The notes: a model not told the origin generated them from the letters alone. A DNA stretch of 64,000 nt from Sphingopyxis sp. YF1 (GCF_022701295.1 NZ_CP033204.1:1984001-2048000); one strand, 5' to 3'; shown: positions 34,035-43,091, numbered from the stretch's first letter. A program made the numbers and translations.

Positions 34035-34814
34035 ATGCTCGCCGAGCGCGTCCTGCCGCTGTCCGGCATCCACAATTTCCGCGACTATGGCGGCTATGAC
34101 GTCGAGGGGGGCGGGCGGCTCCGCGGCGGTGTACTGTGGCGCTCGGCGCACCATGTCGAGGCGAGCGACGAAGATCTCGCCGCGATCGACGCGCTCGGGA
34201 TCGAGACCGTGATCGACCTGCGCGGCGACGACGAGCGCGCCGAGCATGTCTGCCGTCGCAGCGAGAGTTTCAGCGCGCGCGTCCTGTTCGCGGGCGGCGT
34301 CACCGCGGGCCTCGCGCCGCATTTGCAGGCAGCAGGCGGCGCGATCGACGCCCAGACCGCACGGGCGCGGATGATCGACACCTACGCCGGCATGCCCTAT
34401 CGCCCCGCGCTGGTCGCGACGCTGCGGCTCTACCTGTCGGCGCTCGCCGAATATGACGCGCCCAGCCTCGTCCACTGCGTCGCGGGCAAGGACCGCACCG
34501 GCTTCGCGGTCGCGGTCGTCCACAGGCTGCTCGGCGTCCACGAGGATGATCTGATGCAGGATTATCTGCTCACCAACAGCGCCGGCAAGATCGAGGAGCG
34601 CATCGCGCAGGGCGCGGGGCACATCCGCGCGCGTCACGGCGTCGAGATGGACGAGGATGCCATCCGCGCGCTGATGTCGGTGAACCCCGCCTTCCTCGAG
34701 GCCGCGCTCGCGACGGTGCGCCGCGACCATGGCGACGTGGCGACCTATGCCGAGGCGGTGCTCAACCTGACCCCCGAGATGCACGAGGCGATGATCGACA
34801 AGCTGGTGGTGTAA
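34035..34814 (+). CDS. Tyrosine phosphatase family protein
   Basis: A 259-residue protein of the bacterial tyrosine-phosphatase (Y_phosphatase3) family. It starts SGIHNFRDYGGYDVEGGGRL, and the P-loop is HCVAGKDRTG, the HCxxGKDRTG signature with catalytic Cys. The general-acid region includes DLRGDDERAEH. It is cytoplasmic. Two bases separate it from the crotonase gene, so it is in the racemase operon. Its substrate could be a phosphoprotein, phosphoinositide or small molecule; nothing here decides. Confidence 0.87.
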   Translation: MLAERVLPLSGIHNFRDYGGYDVEGGGRLRGGVLWRSAHHVEASDEDLAAIDALGIETVIDLRGDDERAEHVCRRSESFSARVLFAGGVTAGLAPHLQAAGGAIDAQTARARMIDTYAGMPYRPALVATLRLYLSALAEYDAPSLVHCVAGKDRTGFAVAVVHRLLGVHEDDLMQDYLLTNSAGKIEERIAQGAGHIRARHGVEMDEDAIRALMSVNPAFLEAALATVRRDHGDVATYAEAVLNLTPEMHEAMIDKLVV

Positions 34815-34819
34815 AAAAG

Positions 34820-34886
34820 CCGTAGCCCTGAGCCTGTCGAAGGGCGCTTCTCGGATAGGCGCCCTTCGACAGGCTCAGGGCTACGG
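34820..34886. repeat. REP-like palindrome
   Basis: CCGTAGCCCTGAGCCTGTCG onward and its reverse complement form a 67-bp hairpin with a TTCTCGGATAG loop. It separates the convergent phosphatase and amidohydrolase genes and closely resembles the copy at 22767. Confidence 0.92.
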
Positions 34887-34896
34887 TGATTGCTCT

Positions 34897-36231
34897 TTAC
34901 AGGCCCTTGACCAACACCCCGCCCTTGACCACGGCATCGACGCTTTCGAGCTGGCGCACGTCGGCCAGCGGGTCGCCGTCGACCGCGATGATGTCGGCAT
35001 AGCGGCCGACCGCGATCGCACCGACGTCCTTTTCGCGGCCGAGCGCCTCGGCGCCGTTCTTCGTCGCCGCCTGGATCGCCTGCAGCGGGGTCATCCCATA
35101 TTCGACCATCACGCGGAACTGGCCGCCGACCTGTCCGTGCGGCATCACCCCCGCGTCGGACCCGAACACCATGCGCACCCCAGCCTTGTGCGCCTTGCGG
35201 AAATTGTCGCGCTGGATCTGCGCGATCTCGCGATCCTTGCGCAGATTATCCTCGAGCACGCCGTTCTTCGCGCCCTCGGCCTGCGTATATTCGGTGTTGA
35301 AGATATCCATCGAGAACCACACCGGCCGCTTGCGCGCGAGCGCGAGGCGGATGCCCTCGTCGTCGAGCAGGCTGACATGCTCGATCGTGTCGATCCCCGC
35401 CGAAATCGCGGCGCGGATGCCCTCGGCGCCGTGCGCGTGCGCGGCGACGCGCAGCCCCCATTGATGCGCCTCGTCGGCGATCGCCGCGAGTTCCTTTTCG
35501 GACACCTGGAGCTGCCCCGGCTCGGTGTTGCGCGAGAAAACGCCGCCGGTCGCACACACCTTGATCACCTCGGCGCCATATTTGCGCTGGCGCCGCACCT
35601 GGTAGCGCAGTTCCTCGGGATTGTCGCCGATCCCTTCTTCCTTGCCGTCCTTCTTTTCGAGGCTCGGCGGCAGGAAGGTGCTGTCGCAATGTCCGCCCGT
35701 CGCGCCGAGCGCATAGCCCGCGGGCACGATGCGCGGCCCCGTGGCGTAACCCGCGTCGATCGCCTGCTTGAGCCCGACGTCGTTGCGGTCCGACGAACCG
35801 ACGTTGCGCACGGTCGTGAAGCCCGCGTTCAGCATGTCGTTGGCATTCTTGACCGCGGTCATGCCCCAGAAGCTGTCGGTGAATTCAAGCCCGCGATAGC
35901 CGCCGATGTCGGCGGGGCCGTCGAGGTGGACGTGCATGTCGATCAGCCCGGGCAGCAGCGTCTTGTCGCCCAGATCGACGTGCCTGACGTCTGCCCCCCA
36001 GCGCACCGTGCGCGCGTCGGCGATGCTGGTGATGCGTCCGTCGGGACCGACGAAGATCGCAGGGAAGTCGACCGTTCTGCCCGACAGCACGTCGAGGTAG
36101 CGCGCGGCGGTGATCACCGTCTGGCCGCTGCCGTCCTGCGCTTGCGCCGGCACGGTCACCGCCGCGGCGAACATGGTGCCGCCCAGGGCGATTCCGCGCA
36201 GAAAAGTCCCGAACTTCACTCTCGATTGCAT
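34897..36231 (-). CDS. Exported metal-dependent amidohydrolase
   Basis: A 444-residue amidohydrolase-superfamily protein with an N-terminal signal (hydrophobic GTFLRGIALGGTMFAAAVTV ending AQA|QDG), so it is periplasmic. Metal ligands are visible: HVH in LIDMHVHLDG, the carbamylatable Lys in EVIKVCATGG, His in RVAAHAHGAEG and IEHVSLLDD, and Asp in FGSDAGVMPHG. Close relatives are Xaa-Pro dipeptidase-like or imidazolonepropionase-like peptidases and esterases. I chose ATG 36231 because the signal peptide starts there. It is a single leftward gene. Substrate is unknown. Confidence 0.88.
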   Translation of the reverse strand: MQSRVKFGTFLRGIALGGTMFAAAVTVPAQAQDGSGQTVITAARYLDVLSGRTVDFPAIFVGPDGRITSIADARTVRWGADVRHVDLGDKTLLPGLIDMHVHLDGPADIGGYRGLEFTDSFWGMTAVKNANDMLNAGFTTVRNVGSSDRNDVGLKQAIDAGYATGPRIVPAGYALGATGGHCDSTFLPPSLEKKDGKEEGIGDNPEELRYQVRRQRKYGAEVIKVCATGGVFSRNTEPGQLQVSEKELAAIADEAHQWGLRVAAHAHGAEGIRAAISAGIDTIEHVSLLDDEGIRLALARKRPVWFSMDIFNTEYTQAEGAKNGVLEDNLRKDREIAQIQRDNFRKAHKAGVRMVFGSDAGVMPHGQVGGQFRVMVEYGMTPLQAIQAATKNGAEALGREKDVGAIAVGRYADIIAVDGDPLADVRQLESVDAVVKGGVLVKGL

Positions 36232-36324
36232 GATCAAACCGCCCCTGTTGCCGATGCCCGCAAACAAGATGGCAAAACAAAACGGGTTAGGACAGCGGAA
36301 AATCGCGCCGCCAATCCGGGGCCG

Positions 36325-37170
36325 TCAGCCGCCCCGCCGTCCCAGCGCGCGCGCCAGTTCGACCCATTCGGCGACGGTGACCGTTTCGGCGCGGCGCGTC
36401 GCGTCGATGCCGCACGCCTCCAGCGCCTCGATCGCTCCCGCGACGCCCTTCAGACTCTGTCGCAGCATCTTGCGCCGCTGCCCGAAACCCCGCTCGGTCA
36501 GCTTCGACAGGATTTTCGGATCGACGTCCGCGGGCTGTCCGGCGGGCACGACATGGACGATCGCCGACATCACCTTGGGCGGCGGGGTGAAGGCCGAACG
36601 ATGCACCTTCATCGCGATCTTCGCGGTAGAGCGCCACTGCGCGAGCACGCTCAGCCGCCCGTAGGCCGAGGTATTGGGCTGCGCGACAATGCGCTCGGCA
36701 ACCTCGAGCTGGAACATCAGGGTCAGCGATTTCCAGAGCGGCGGCCAGCTCGCGGGTTCGAGCCAGCGCGTGAACAGCGCCGTGCCGACGTTATAGGGCA
36801 GGTTCGCGACGATGTGATAGGGGCCGCCCGCCTCGACGTCGGCGTCGATAGCCATCGCATCCTCGGCAAGCACGGCCAGCCGCCCGTCGAAGGCGGCCGA
36901 CAGCTCGCCGAGCAGGGGCAGGCAGCGGTCGTCGCGCTCGACCGCGATCACCCGCGCCCCGGCGCGCAGCAGCGCGCGCGTCAGCCCGCCCGGCCCCGGG
37001 CCGACCTCGAACACCGTCTCGCCGTCAAGCTCGCCCGGAAGCGCCGCGATGCGGTCGAGCAATTGTTCGTCGAAGAGGAAATTCTGCCCCAGCGCCTTGC
37101 TCGCCGACAGGCCGTGCACGCGCACCGTCTCGCGCAGCGGCGGCAGGGTCGGCGCGGGCGGACGCGTCAC
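36325..37170 (-). CDS. rsmA: 16S rRNA dimethyladenosine transferase
   Basis: A 281-residue KsgA/RsmA. It starts with the conserved ASKALGQNFLFDEQLLDRIA, has the SAM loop FEVGPGPGGLTRALL, and the N6-adenine motif NLPYNVGTALF. It dimethylates two adenines near the 3' end of 16S rRNA during 30S maturation. Its ATG overlaps the pdxA stop by 4 bp in the conserved surA-pdxA-rsmA order. Confidence 0.96.
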   Translation of the reverse strand: MTRPPAPTLPPLRETVRVHGLSASKALGQNFLFDEQLLDRIAALPGELDGETVFEVGPGPGGLTRALLRAGARVIAVERDDRCLPLLGELSAAFDGRLAVLAEDAMAIDADVEAGGPYHIVANLPYNVGTALFTRWLEPASWPPLWKSLTLMFQLEVAERIVAQPNTSAYGRLSVLAQWRSTAKIAMKVHRSAFTPPPKVMSAIVHVVPAGQPADVDPKILSKLTERGFGQRRKMLRQSLKGVAGAIEALEACGIDATRRAETVTVAEWVELARALGRRGG

Positions 37171-38186
37171 GCGGCGGGGGCGCAGTTGCGCTCGCGCGTC
37201 GCCGCGAGTTCGGCCGCCATGCGGATCGCGGCGATCGTCGGCCCCGGATCGGCGGCGCCGGTGCCCGCGATGTTGAACGCGGTGCCGTGGTCGGCCGACG
37301 TGCGCACGATCGGCAGCCCGAGCGTCAGATTAACCCCGTCGTGGAAATGCAGCGCCTTGAACGGCGCCAGCGCCTGGTCGTGATAGGGACAGAGCAGCGC
37401 GTCGTAGCGCGTGCGGACATTGGGCGCGAACAGGCTGTCGGCGGCGAGCGGCCCCTCGATCGCGATGCCGTCGGCGAGCAGCTGCTCGACCGCGGGGCGG
37501 ATGACGCGCAATTCCTCGTCGCCCATCTCGCCGCTCTCGCCCGCGTGCGGGTTCAGCCCGGCGATCGCGAGCAGCGGGCGCTCGATCCCGAAATCGCGCT
37601 TCAGCGCGCGCACGGTGATCCGCGCCTTGGCGACGATCAGTTCCTGCGTCAGCCGCTCGGGCACTTCGGCGAGCGGGATGTGCACCGTCAGCGGCACGAC
37701 GCGCAGCGACGGCCCGGCGAGCATCATCACCGCATTGGTCGCGGTCACACCGCAGCGTTCGGCGATGAATTCGGTCTGGCCCGGATGCGTATAGCCGACA
37801 CCATAGAGCTGGAGCTTCGACACCGGCCCGGTGACGAGCGCGCTGGCGGCGGGCGTGCGGGCAAGCCCGATCCCGGTTTCGAGCGAATGGAGCGCACAGG
37901 TCGCGCCGGCCTTGCTCGGCGATCCGGGCACGACCGGCCCGCTGTCCTCGAGATGCCACACCGGCAATGCGTCGTCGAACCGCCGGACGGCGTCGGCGAT
38001 GTCGTCGATGCGCTCGACCGGGCCGTCCCACACGGCCGCGATCGAGGCCGCATCGCCGATCGCGACGAACGGCGGCAGGTCGTGCTCGCGCCGCGCCGCC
38101 CAGGCGCGCGCGGTCACTTCGGGGCCGACGCCGGCCGGGTCACCCAGGGTGACCGCGATCGGCCGCGGCTGTGCAAAATCGCTCAT
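37167..38186 (-). CDS. pdxA: 4-hydroxythreonine-4-phosphate dehydrogenase
   Basis: A 339-residue PdxA, which oxidises 4-phosphohydroxythreonine in vitamin B6 synthesis. It shows IAVTLGDPAGVGPEVTARAW, GYTHPGQTEFIAERC with a metal His, LCPYHDQALAPFKALHF with the second His, and TSADHGTAFNIAG with the third. The ATG overlaps the surA stop by 1 bp and its end overlaps rsmA by 4 bp. The length is normal for the family. Confidence 0.96.
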   Translation of the reverse strand: MSDFAQPRPIAVTLGDPAGVGPEVTARAWAARREHDLPPFVAIGDAASIAAVWDGPVERIDDIADAVRRFDDALPVWHLEDSGPVVPGSPSKAGATCALHSLETGIGLARTPAASALVTGPVSKLQLYGVGYTHPGQTEFIAERCGVTATNAVMMLAGPSLRVVPLTVHIPLAEVPERLTQELIVAKARITVRALKRDFGIERPLLAIAGLNPHAGESGEMGDEELRVIRPAVEQLLADGIAIEGPLAADSLFAPNVRTRYDALLCPYHDQALAPFKALHFHDGVNLTLGLPIVRTSADHGTAFNIAGTGAADPGPTIAAIRMAAELAATRERNCAPAA

Positions 38187-39526
38187 CAGCTGAAGTCGAT
38201 CACCGCATCCCGGCGCAGGTCGCGCAGATAGCGCTGGGCACGCTTGTTGACCTTTTCCTCGAGCAGCCGGTTCTCGATTTCCTCGATATTGGGCTCGGCC
38301 ACGGTGTTCGGCACGTCGCGGCCGCACAGCACCAGGACGCTCACGCCTTCGTTCGCCGCGCCGAACGGCTGCGTGGTCTGGCCGACCTGCAGGTTGATCA
38401 GCGTGCCCTGTAAAGGCGCGGGAAGCTGGCGCATCGAAATGCCGTCGCGCGACACCACGCTGGCACCCAGCTTCTGCGCCACCGCGTCGGCGGCACCGCA
38501 ACCCGCAATCGAACGCGTCGCTTCGGCGAACTGCCCGGCGAGTTCGGAGGCCTTCGCCTCGGTCGTGCCGGCGGGGAAATCGAGCGAGATCTGCTTGAGG
38601 CTGAGCACCGCATCGCGCGGATCGGCGGTCAGCACCTGGCGCCGGTCGACCATCAGCATGATCGACACGCCGCCCGGAACCTCGATCGGTCCGACGAGCT
38701 GGCCGGGCTGCATCTGGCGCGCGGCATCGGCCATGCTGTCGGGCAGCTGGCCGGCGCGCACCCAGCCAAGATCGCCGCCGACGACCGCGGTCGACGCTTC
38801 GGAGAACTGCCGGGCATAGGCCTGGAAACTGCCCCCGCCCTGGAGCGCCTGGACGATCTTCTGCGCATTCTGCGCCACCGCCTCGACGGTCTCGGGAGTC
38901 GCGGTCAGATAGATTTCGGCGAGGTGGAATTCATCCTGCCCCTTGGCTTCCATCGTCCGCTTGTAGATCGCGTCGACCTCGTCCTTCGACACGTTGGTCG
39001 TCGACTGGACGTTGCGCTGCAACAGGCGGTCCCACGCATATTCGCCGCGAATCTGCTGCTTCACCGCCGCTGCCGACGATCCCTTCGACGCCAGATAGGC
39101 GGTGAACTGTTCGGGCGACTGCTTGTAGCGCGCCGCGAGCCGCGCGAACTGGTCGTTGACCAGATTCTCGTCGATCGTGATCTCCGCCGCGCGGGCTTCC
39201 TGGATCTGCAGTTTCTCGTCGATCAGGTTGCTGAACACCTGCTGGCGCAGCGCCTGTTCCTGATCGGCGGGCAGTTCCATATTGTTGTTCGCGACCCGGA
39301 TCAGCGCCATGCGCTGTTCGATGTCGGTCGCGGTGATGATCTCGCCGTTCACCGTCGCCGACGGGCGATAGACGTTCGACTTGGCGTCGCCATAGACCTG
39401 GACATTGCCCGGGATGTTGAGGCTGGTGTTCGGCACGTCGGTATCGGCGACGGTCTGGGCCAGCACCGGCGTCACGGCGACGGCGGCAACGGCAGCGAAG
39501 CCGAAGATGGTCGAAATTTTGGTCAT
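38186..39526 (-). CDS. surA: SurA-like periplasmic peptidyl-prolyl isomerase
   Basis: A 446-residue exported chaperone for outer-membrane proteins. A signal peptide ends at VLA|Q near residue 23. A SurA-N domain (VNGEIITATDIEQRMALI) is followed by a parvulin-like PPIase segment (FQAYARQFSEASTAVVGGDL and RQMQPGQLVGPIEVPGG) and a second, weaker one. ATG 39526 follows AGGG. In many proteobacteria lptD lies directly upstream, but here the next gene leftward-transcribed is a small membrane protein with a 207-bp gap and no lptD. Confidence 0.9.
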   Translation of the reverse strand: MTKISTIFGFAAVAAVAVTPVLAQTVADTDVPNTSLNIPGNVQVYGDAKSNVYRPSATVNGEIITATDIEQRMALIRVANNNMELPADQEQALRQQVFSNLIDEKLQIQEARAAEITIDENLVNDQFARLAARYKQSPEQFTAYLASKGSSAAAVKQQIRGEYAWDRLLQRNVQSTTNVSKDEVDAIYKRTMEAKGQDEFHLAEIYLTATPETVEAVAQNAQKIVQALQGGGSFQAYARQFSEASTAVVGGDLGWVRAGQLPDSMADAARQMQPGQLVGPIEVPGGVSIMLMVDRRQVLTADPRDAVLSLKQISLDFPAGTTEAKASELAGQFAEATRSIAGCGAADAVAQKLGASVVSRDGISMRQLPAPLQGTLINLQVGQTTQPFGAANEGVSVLVLCGRDVPNTVAEPNIEEIENRLLEEKVNKRAQRYLRDLRRDAVIDFS

Positions 39527-39733
39527 TTTCACCCTATGAAGAAGGTTCCGGGACGCTCCGTATCAGCGGACACGCCCGCTGGTCCAGCGCAAACGCGCCA
39601 AAGCCTGTCATAACGACAGCCCGAATAGCCGCAAAACGCTGAACGCAAGCTGAGCAGGATGCGCAATGCGGACGAGGCCGGCGCACTTTTCCGTGGTACA
39701 GAGCGGCCCGGCGAAGCGCCGGGCCCGGGCCGG

Positions 39734-40117
39734 TCAGACGACCTTGCGGCCGAACTGCGGGCGCGGCGCCGGGGCGGCGGGGCGTTCCTCGACCAGCGCG
39801 GGCGCTTCGCCGCGCTCGCTCATATAGCGCGCAAGCGCGGCATCGGCGTCGAATCCCTCGGTCGCGGGCAGGTCGTCGCCGACCTTCAGGCTCGCGCCGG
39901 GCACCCGGTTGGTGCCCGATACGGCGCGGATCAGCCTGACCAGCGGTGCGATCAGGAATAGCAGCGCGACGATCGACAGGCCGAGCACGGTGGGGCCGAG
40001 GCCGATGCCGACGACGCCTTCCATCGAATTGCCGCCGACCCCCATGAAATGCCACAGCAGGAAACCGATATAGGCCACCGGGACAAGGGCAGCGAGCCAG
40101 GCAACGACACTGCGCAT
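39734..40117 (-). CDS. Small membrane protein with two TM segments
   Basis: A 127-residue protein: TM1 at about residues 5-25 (WLAALVPVAYIGFLLWHFMG), TM2 at about 42-63 (TVLGLSIVALLFLIAPLVRL), then a soluble tail with an acidic stretch (DDLPATEGFDADAALARYMS) and Pro/Arg-rich end. I do not recognise the family. It lies between surA and the PAP2 gene on the same strand and has its own start at 40117 with GGAG upstream. Confidence 0.7.
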   Translation of the reverse strand: MRSVVAWLAALVPVAYIGFLLWHFMGVGGNSMEGVVGIGLGPTVLGLSIVALLFLIAPLVRLIRAVSGTNRVPGASLKVGDDLPATEGFDADAALARYMSERGEAPALVEERPAAPAPRPQFGRKVV

Positions 40118-40169
40118 GCGAAATCCTCCAACGTTCGCATCGCCATAGCGCCGCGCGGTTAGGATTTCC

Positions 40170-40808
40170 TTATGCCGCCCGGCCCCGCCGCACGAATGCG
40201 GCGCCGAGCAGGGCGAAGGCGGCGCCGAGAAACGTGCCTCCGGCGACGTCGCTCGCCCAGTGAACGCCCAGCATCATGCGCGAAAGACCGCCGAGCAGGA
40301 TCATGGCCGCGGCGAGCGCCCACGCCGCACCGCGCCAGCGCGGCGGCGCGAGCCACGCGAGCAGCAGATAGACCACCGCCGCGCTCGTCGCATGGCCGCT
40401 GGGGTAGGAAAAGCTCGTCTGGTGGTCGAGGTGCGGGACGATGTCGGGTCGCGCCACCCCGAAACCCATCTTGAGCAGGCTGGACGCGAGGTTCGCGAGC
40501 AGCGACGCGCCGCCGAGCGCCACCGCGCAGCGCGGCCCGCACCAGTGCCAGACGAGCAGGCACAGAAGGATCACGATTCCCCAGCGCGGCAGGCCGCCGT
40601 TGAACCAGCTCACGCCCTGCATGAAGAGGATCAGCCAGCGCGGCGAACTCTCGGCCGACAGGCCGAGCGCCGCGCCGATCCGGCGATCGATCGCCTCGGT
40701 GTGGCCCGACCAGACCATCGCGCTGGTCAACAGGAACAGCAGGACGACGGCGACGAGCGCGTTGCGATACGGCGGCGGCAGGACGGCGTTCGAATGTGGC
40801 GAAGTCAT
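40170..40808 (-). CDS. PAP2-superfamily phosphatase
   Basis: A 212-residue integral membrane phosphatidic-acid-phosphatase-type enzyme. The three signature motifs are KMGFGVARPD, SYPSGHAT and SRMMLGVHWASD, in the right order, with six hydrophobic segments around them. It would hydrolyse a lipid phosphate or undecaprenyl diphosphate at the periplasmic face. It starts at ATG 40808, 36 bp from the neighbouring membrane-protein gene. Confidence 0.92.
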   Translation of the reverse strand: MTSPHSNAVLPPPYRNALVAVVLLFLLTSAMVWSGHTEAIDRRIGAALGLSAESSPRWLILFMQGVSWFNGGLPRWGIVILLCLLVWHWCGPRCAVALGGASLLANLASSLLKMGFGVARPDIVPHLDHQTSFSYPSGHATSAAVVYLLLAWLAPPRWRGAAWALAAAMILLGGLSRMMLGVHWASDVAGGTFLGAAFALLGAAFVRRGRAA

Positions 40809-40844
40809 CGCGCTGCCATGGCAAAATCGCGTCGCCGCTGCAAA

Positions 40845-41438
40845 TCAGCCCCGCTGCGCGGTCCGCGCCGCCGACTGGCGCCAGGCGTCGAGATGCGCCG
40901 CGAAACGGCGCAACTGCTCGGCCCCGCCGTCGATATCATTGTCGGCCAGCCGCAGCTCGCCGAGCGAACCGTCGACCATGTAGCGCAGATACAGACCGTG
41001 CCGCAGGCGCGCGCCGAGCCGCACCGCGCCCGATCCCTCGCCGGGCAGGCGGTCGGCGCGATCGAAGACCGCGTCGACGATCGCGGCGACCGGGATCGGC
41101 TCGGCAGCCGAAACCAGGCTCGCATGACAATGCAGATGTCCGCCCTCGATGCGGGCCGCCACGCGCCGCGTGACCATCCGTGCGCCGTGCCGTCCCGCGA
41201 GGAACAGACACACGCCCCCCGCGACGATCAGCGCGGGAATCTTGACCGGCGCCAGCGGATCGCGGCGCGGCGCGGGCGGCGGCGGGACCGCGCCGTCGAA
41301 ATCGATGCGCGGCGGCGGCGCTGCGTCCTCGCGGTGGAGCGCGCCGGCCACGACAAAGGCCAGCGCCGCGAATCCGATGAAAAACAGCGCCTTGAGGGCG
41401 TTTCCCGCGCGGGAGAAATGGAGGATCGACGGGTTCAT
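40845..41438 (-). CDS. Uncharacterised membrane protein
   Basis: A 197-residue protein with TM segments at about 16-35 (LKALFFIGFAALAFVVAGAL) and about 66-84, a Pro-rich periplasmic linker (PPPPAPRRDPLAP), and a ~100-residue cytoplasmic C-terminal domain that ends in an amphipathic helix (LRRFAAHLDAWRQSAA). No family is recognised. It precedes the PAP2 gene by 36 bp on the same strand, so co-transcription is likely. Confidence 0.68.
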   Translation of the reverse strand: MNPSILHFSRAGNALKALFFIGFAALAFVVAGALHREDAAPPPRIDFDGAVPPPPAPRRDPLAPVKIPALIVAGGVCLFLAGRHGARMVTRRVAARIEGGHLHCHASLVSAAEPIPVAAIVDAVFDRADRLPGEGSGAVRLGARLRHGLYLRYMVDGSLGELRLADNDIDGGAEQLRRFAAHLDAWRQSAARTAQRG

Positions 41439-41486
41439 CGGGCGCAGCCTGCCGCCTTCGGTCCCGGGACCGAAAGCGCCAATGCC

Positions 41487-41517
41487 CCGGGCCGCGCGCG
41501 TCGCCGCCGCGGCCCGG
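41487..41517 (-). terminator. GC-rich stem-loop after lpdA
   Basis: CCGGGCCGCG and CGCGGCCCGG form a 10-bp stem with an 11-nt loop just downstream of the lpdA stop. A second, loopless 18-bp palindrome TTCGGTCCCGGGACCGAA lies at 41457-41474. There is no T-run, so this is a tentative terminator. Confidence 0.4.
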
Positions 41518-41523
41518 ACGGCA

Positions 41524-42921
41524 TCAGATGTGCAGCGGGCGACCGAACGCCGCGAGCACGCCTTCGTGCATCGTCTCGCTGAGCGTCGGATGCGGGAAGA
41601 CGGTGCCGATGAAATCATCCTCGACCAGCTCGGCGGTCTTGCCGATCGTATAGCCCTGGATCAGTTCGGTAACCTCGGCGCCGATCATGTGCGCGCCGAG
41701 CAGTTCGCCGGTCTTGGCGTCGAAGATCGTCTTGGTGAAGCCTTCGGCCTCGCCCAGCGCGATCGCCTTGCCGTTGCCGATGAAGGGGAAGGTGCCGGCC
41801 CGGACCTCGTACCCCAGCTCCTTCGCCTTCGCCTCGGTCAGCCCGACGCTCGCGATCTGCGGGCGGCAATAGGTACAGCCGGGAATGTTGCGCACGTCCA
41901 TCGCGTGCGGATGATTGCCCGCGATCGCCTCGACCGCGATGATCGATTCGTGCATCGCCTTGTGCGCAAGCCACGGCGGCGCGGTGACGTCGCCGATCGC
42001 CCACAGGCCGGGGACGTTGGTGCGGCACATCGCGTCGGTGTCGATATGGCCCTTCGTGGTCTTCACGCCGAGCGCTTCGAGGCCGATATTCTCGGTGTTG
42101 GGGACGATGCCGATCGCGACGATCGCGTGGCTGAACTCGGCGCTTTCGACCTTGCCGTCCTTGCCCTTGATCTTCGCCGAAACACCCGTCGCGGTCGCCT
42201 TCAGCTCCTCGACCCCGGCGCCGGTGTGGATCGTCATGCCCTGCTTCTTGAGCGCCTTTTCGAGGAAGGCGGAAACGTCGGCATCCTCGACGGGCACCAG
42301 CCGGTCCAGCATCTCGACGACCGTAACGTCGGCACCCATGTCCTTGTAGAAGCTGGCGAATTCGATCCCGATCGCTCCCGATCCGATGACCAGAAGCTTT
42401 TTCGGCATTTCGGGCGGGACGAGCGCGTGGCGATAGGTCCAGATGCGCTTGCCGTCGGCGGGGGCGAAGGGCAGGTCGCGCGCGCGCGCGCCGGTCGCGA
42501 CGATGATATTCTTGGCGGTCAGCGTCTCGCTGCTCTTCTCCCCCGTCACTTCGAGCTTGCCCGGCGCGGTGAGCTTGCCGGTGCCCATATGGACGGCGAT
42601 CTTGTGCTTCTTCATCAGGTGCGCGACGCCCTGGTTGAGCTGTTTCGCGACCCCGCGCGACCGCTTGACGACCGCGTCGATGTCGGCGCTGATCTCGGCC
42701 GCCTTCAGGCCGTATGCGCCGGCATTCTGCATATAGTGATAGATTTCTGCCGAGCGGAGCAGCGCCTTGGTCGGGATGCAGCCCCAGTTGAGGCAGATGC
42801 CGCCGAGCAGTTCGCGCTCGACGATCGCGGTCTTCAGGCCCAGTTGCGCCGCGCGGATCGCCGCGACATAGCCACCGGGACCCGAGCCGAGGACGATGAG
42901 ATCATAATTGGTGTCAGCCAT
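41524..42921 (-). CDS. lpdA: Dihydrolipoyl dehydrogenase
   Basis: A 465-residue FAD disulfide oxidoreductase, the E3 of 2-oxoacid dehydrogenase complexes. FAD loop LGSGPGGYVAAIRAAQLGL, redox disulfide GGICLNWGCIPTKA (Cys43/Cys48), NAD loop VIGSGAIGIEFASFYKDMG, and the active-site HPHPTLSE near the C terminus are all present. It lies 1 kb from the pyruvate dehydrogenase E2 gene, separated by a methyltransferase on the other strand, so it is probably the E3 for that complex with its own promoter. Confidence 0.96.
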   Translation of the reverse strand: MADTNYDLIVLGSGPGGYVAAIRAAQLGLKTAIVERELLGGICLNWGCIPTKALLRSAEIYHYMQNAGAYGLKAAEISADIDAVVKRSRGVAKQLNQGVAHLMKKHKIAVHMGTGKLTAPGKLEVTGEKSSETLTAKNIIVATGARARDLPFAPADGKRIWTYRHALVPPEMPKKLLVIGSGAIGIEFASFYKDMGADVTVVEMLDRLVPVEDADVSAFLEKALKKQGMTIHTGAGVEELKATATGVSAKIKGKDGKVESAEFSHAIVAIGIVPNTENIGLEALGVKTTKGHIDTDAMCRTNVPGLWAIGDVTAPPWLAHKAMHESIIAVEAIAGNHPHAMDVRNIPGCTYCRPQIASVGLTEAKAKELGYEVRAGTFPFIGNGKAIALGEAEGFTKTIFDAKTGELLGAHMIGAEVTELIQGYTIGKTAELVEDDFIGTVFPHPTLSETMHEGVLAAFGRPLHI

Positions 42922-43091
42922 GCTGGGCGTCCCTTTTTACCTGATATCCGAAGCGCGAATAGCCTGAACCCGGCGCGCGGCATAGAGGCCTTCGCAAAAC
43001 CGTCGCCCCCGCCGCGCCGCTACGGAAATCGGCTGTTTCCGGTGGGTTAAGGATGATTTCATGCCTTGCGTTTAGGATCGTCGCCACGCCC

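Noticed and set aside
35137..37383. 748-codon forward open frame across the amidohydrolase, rsmA and pdxA
   Set aside because: It crosses three well-supported reverse-strand genes and shows no domain.
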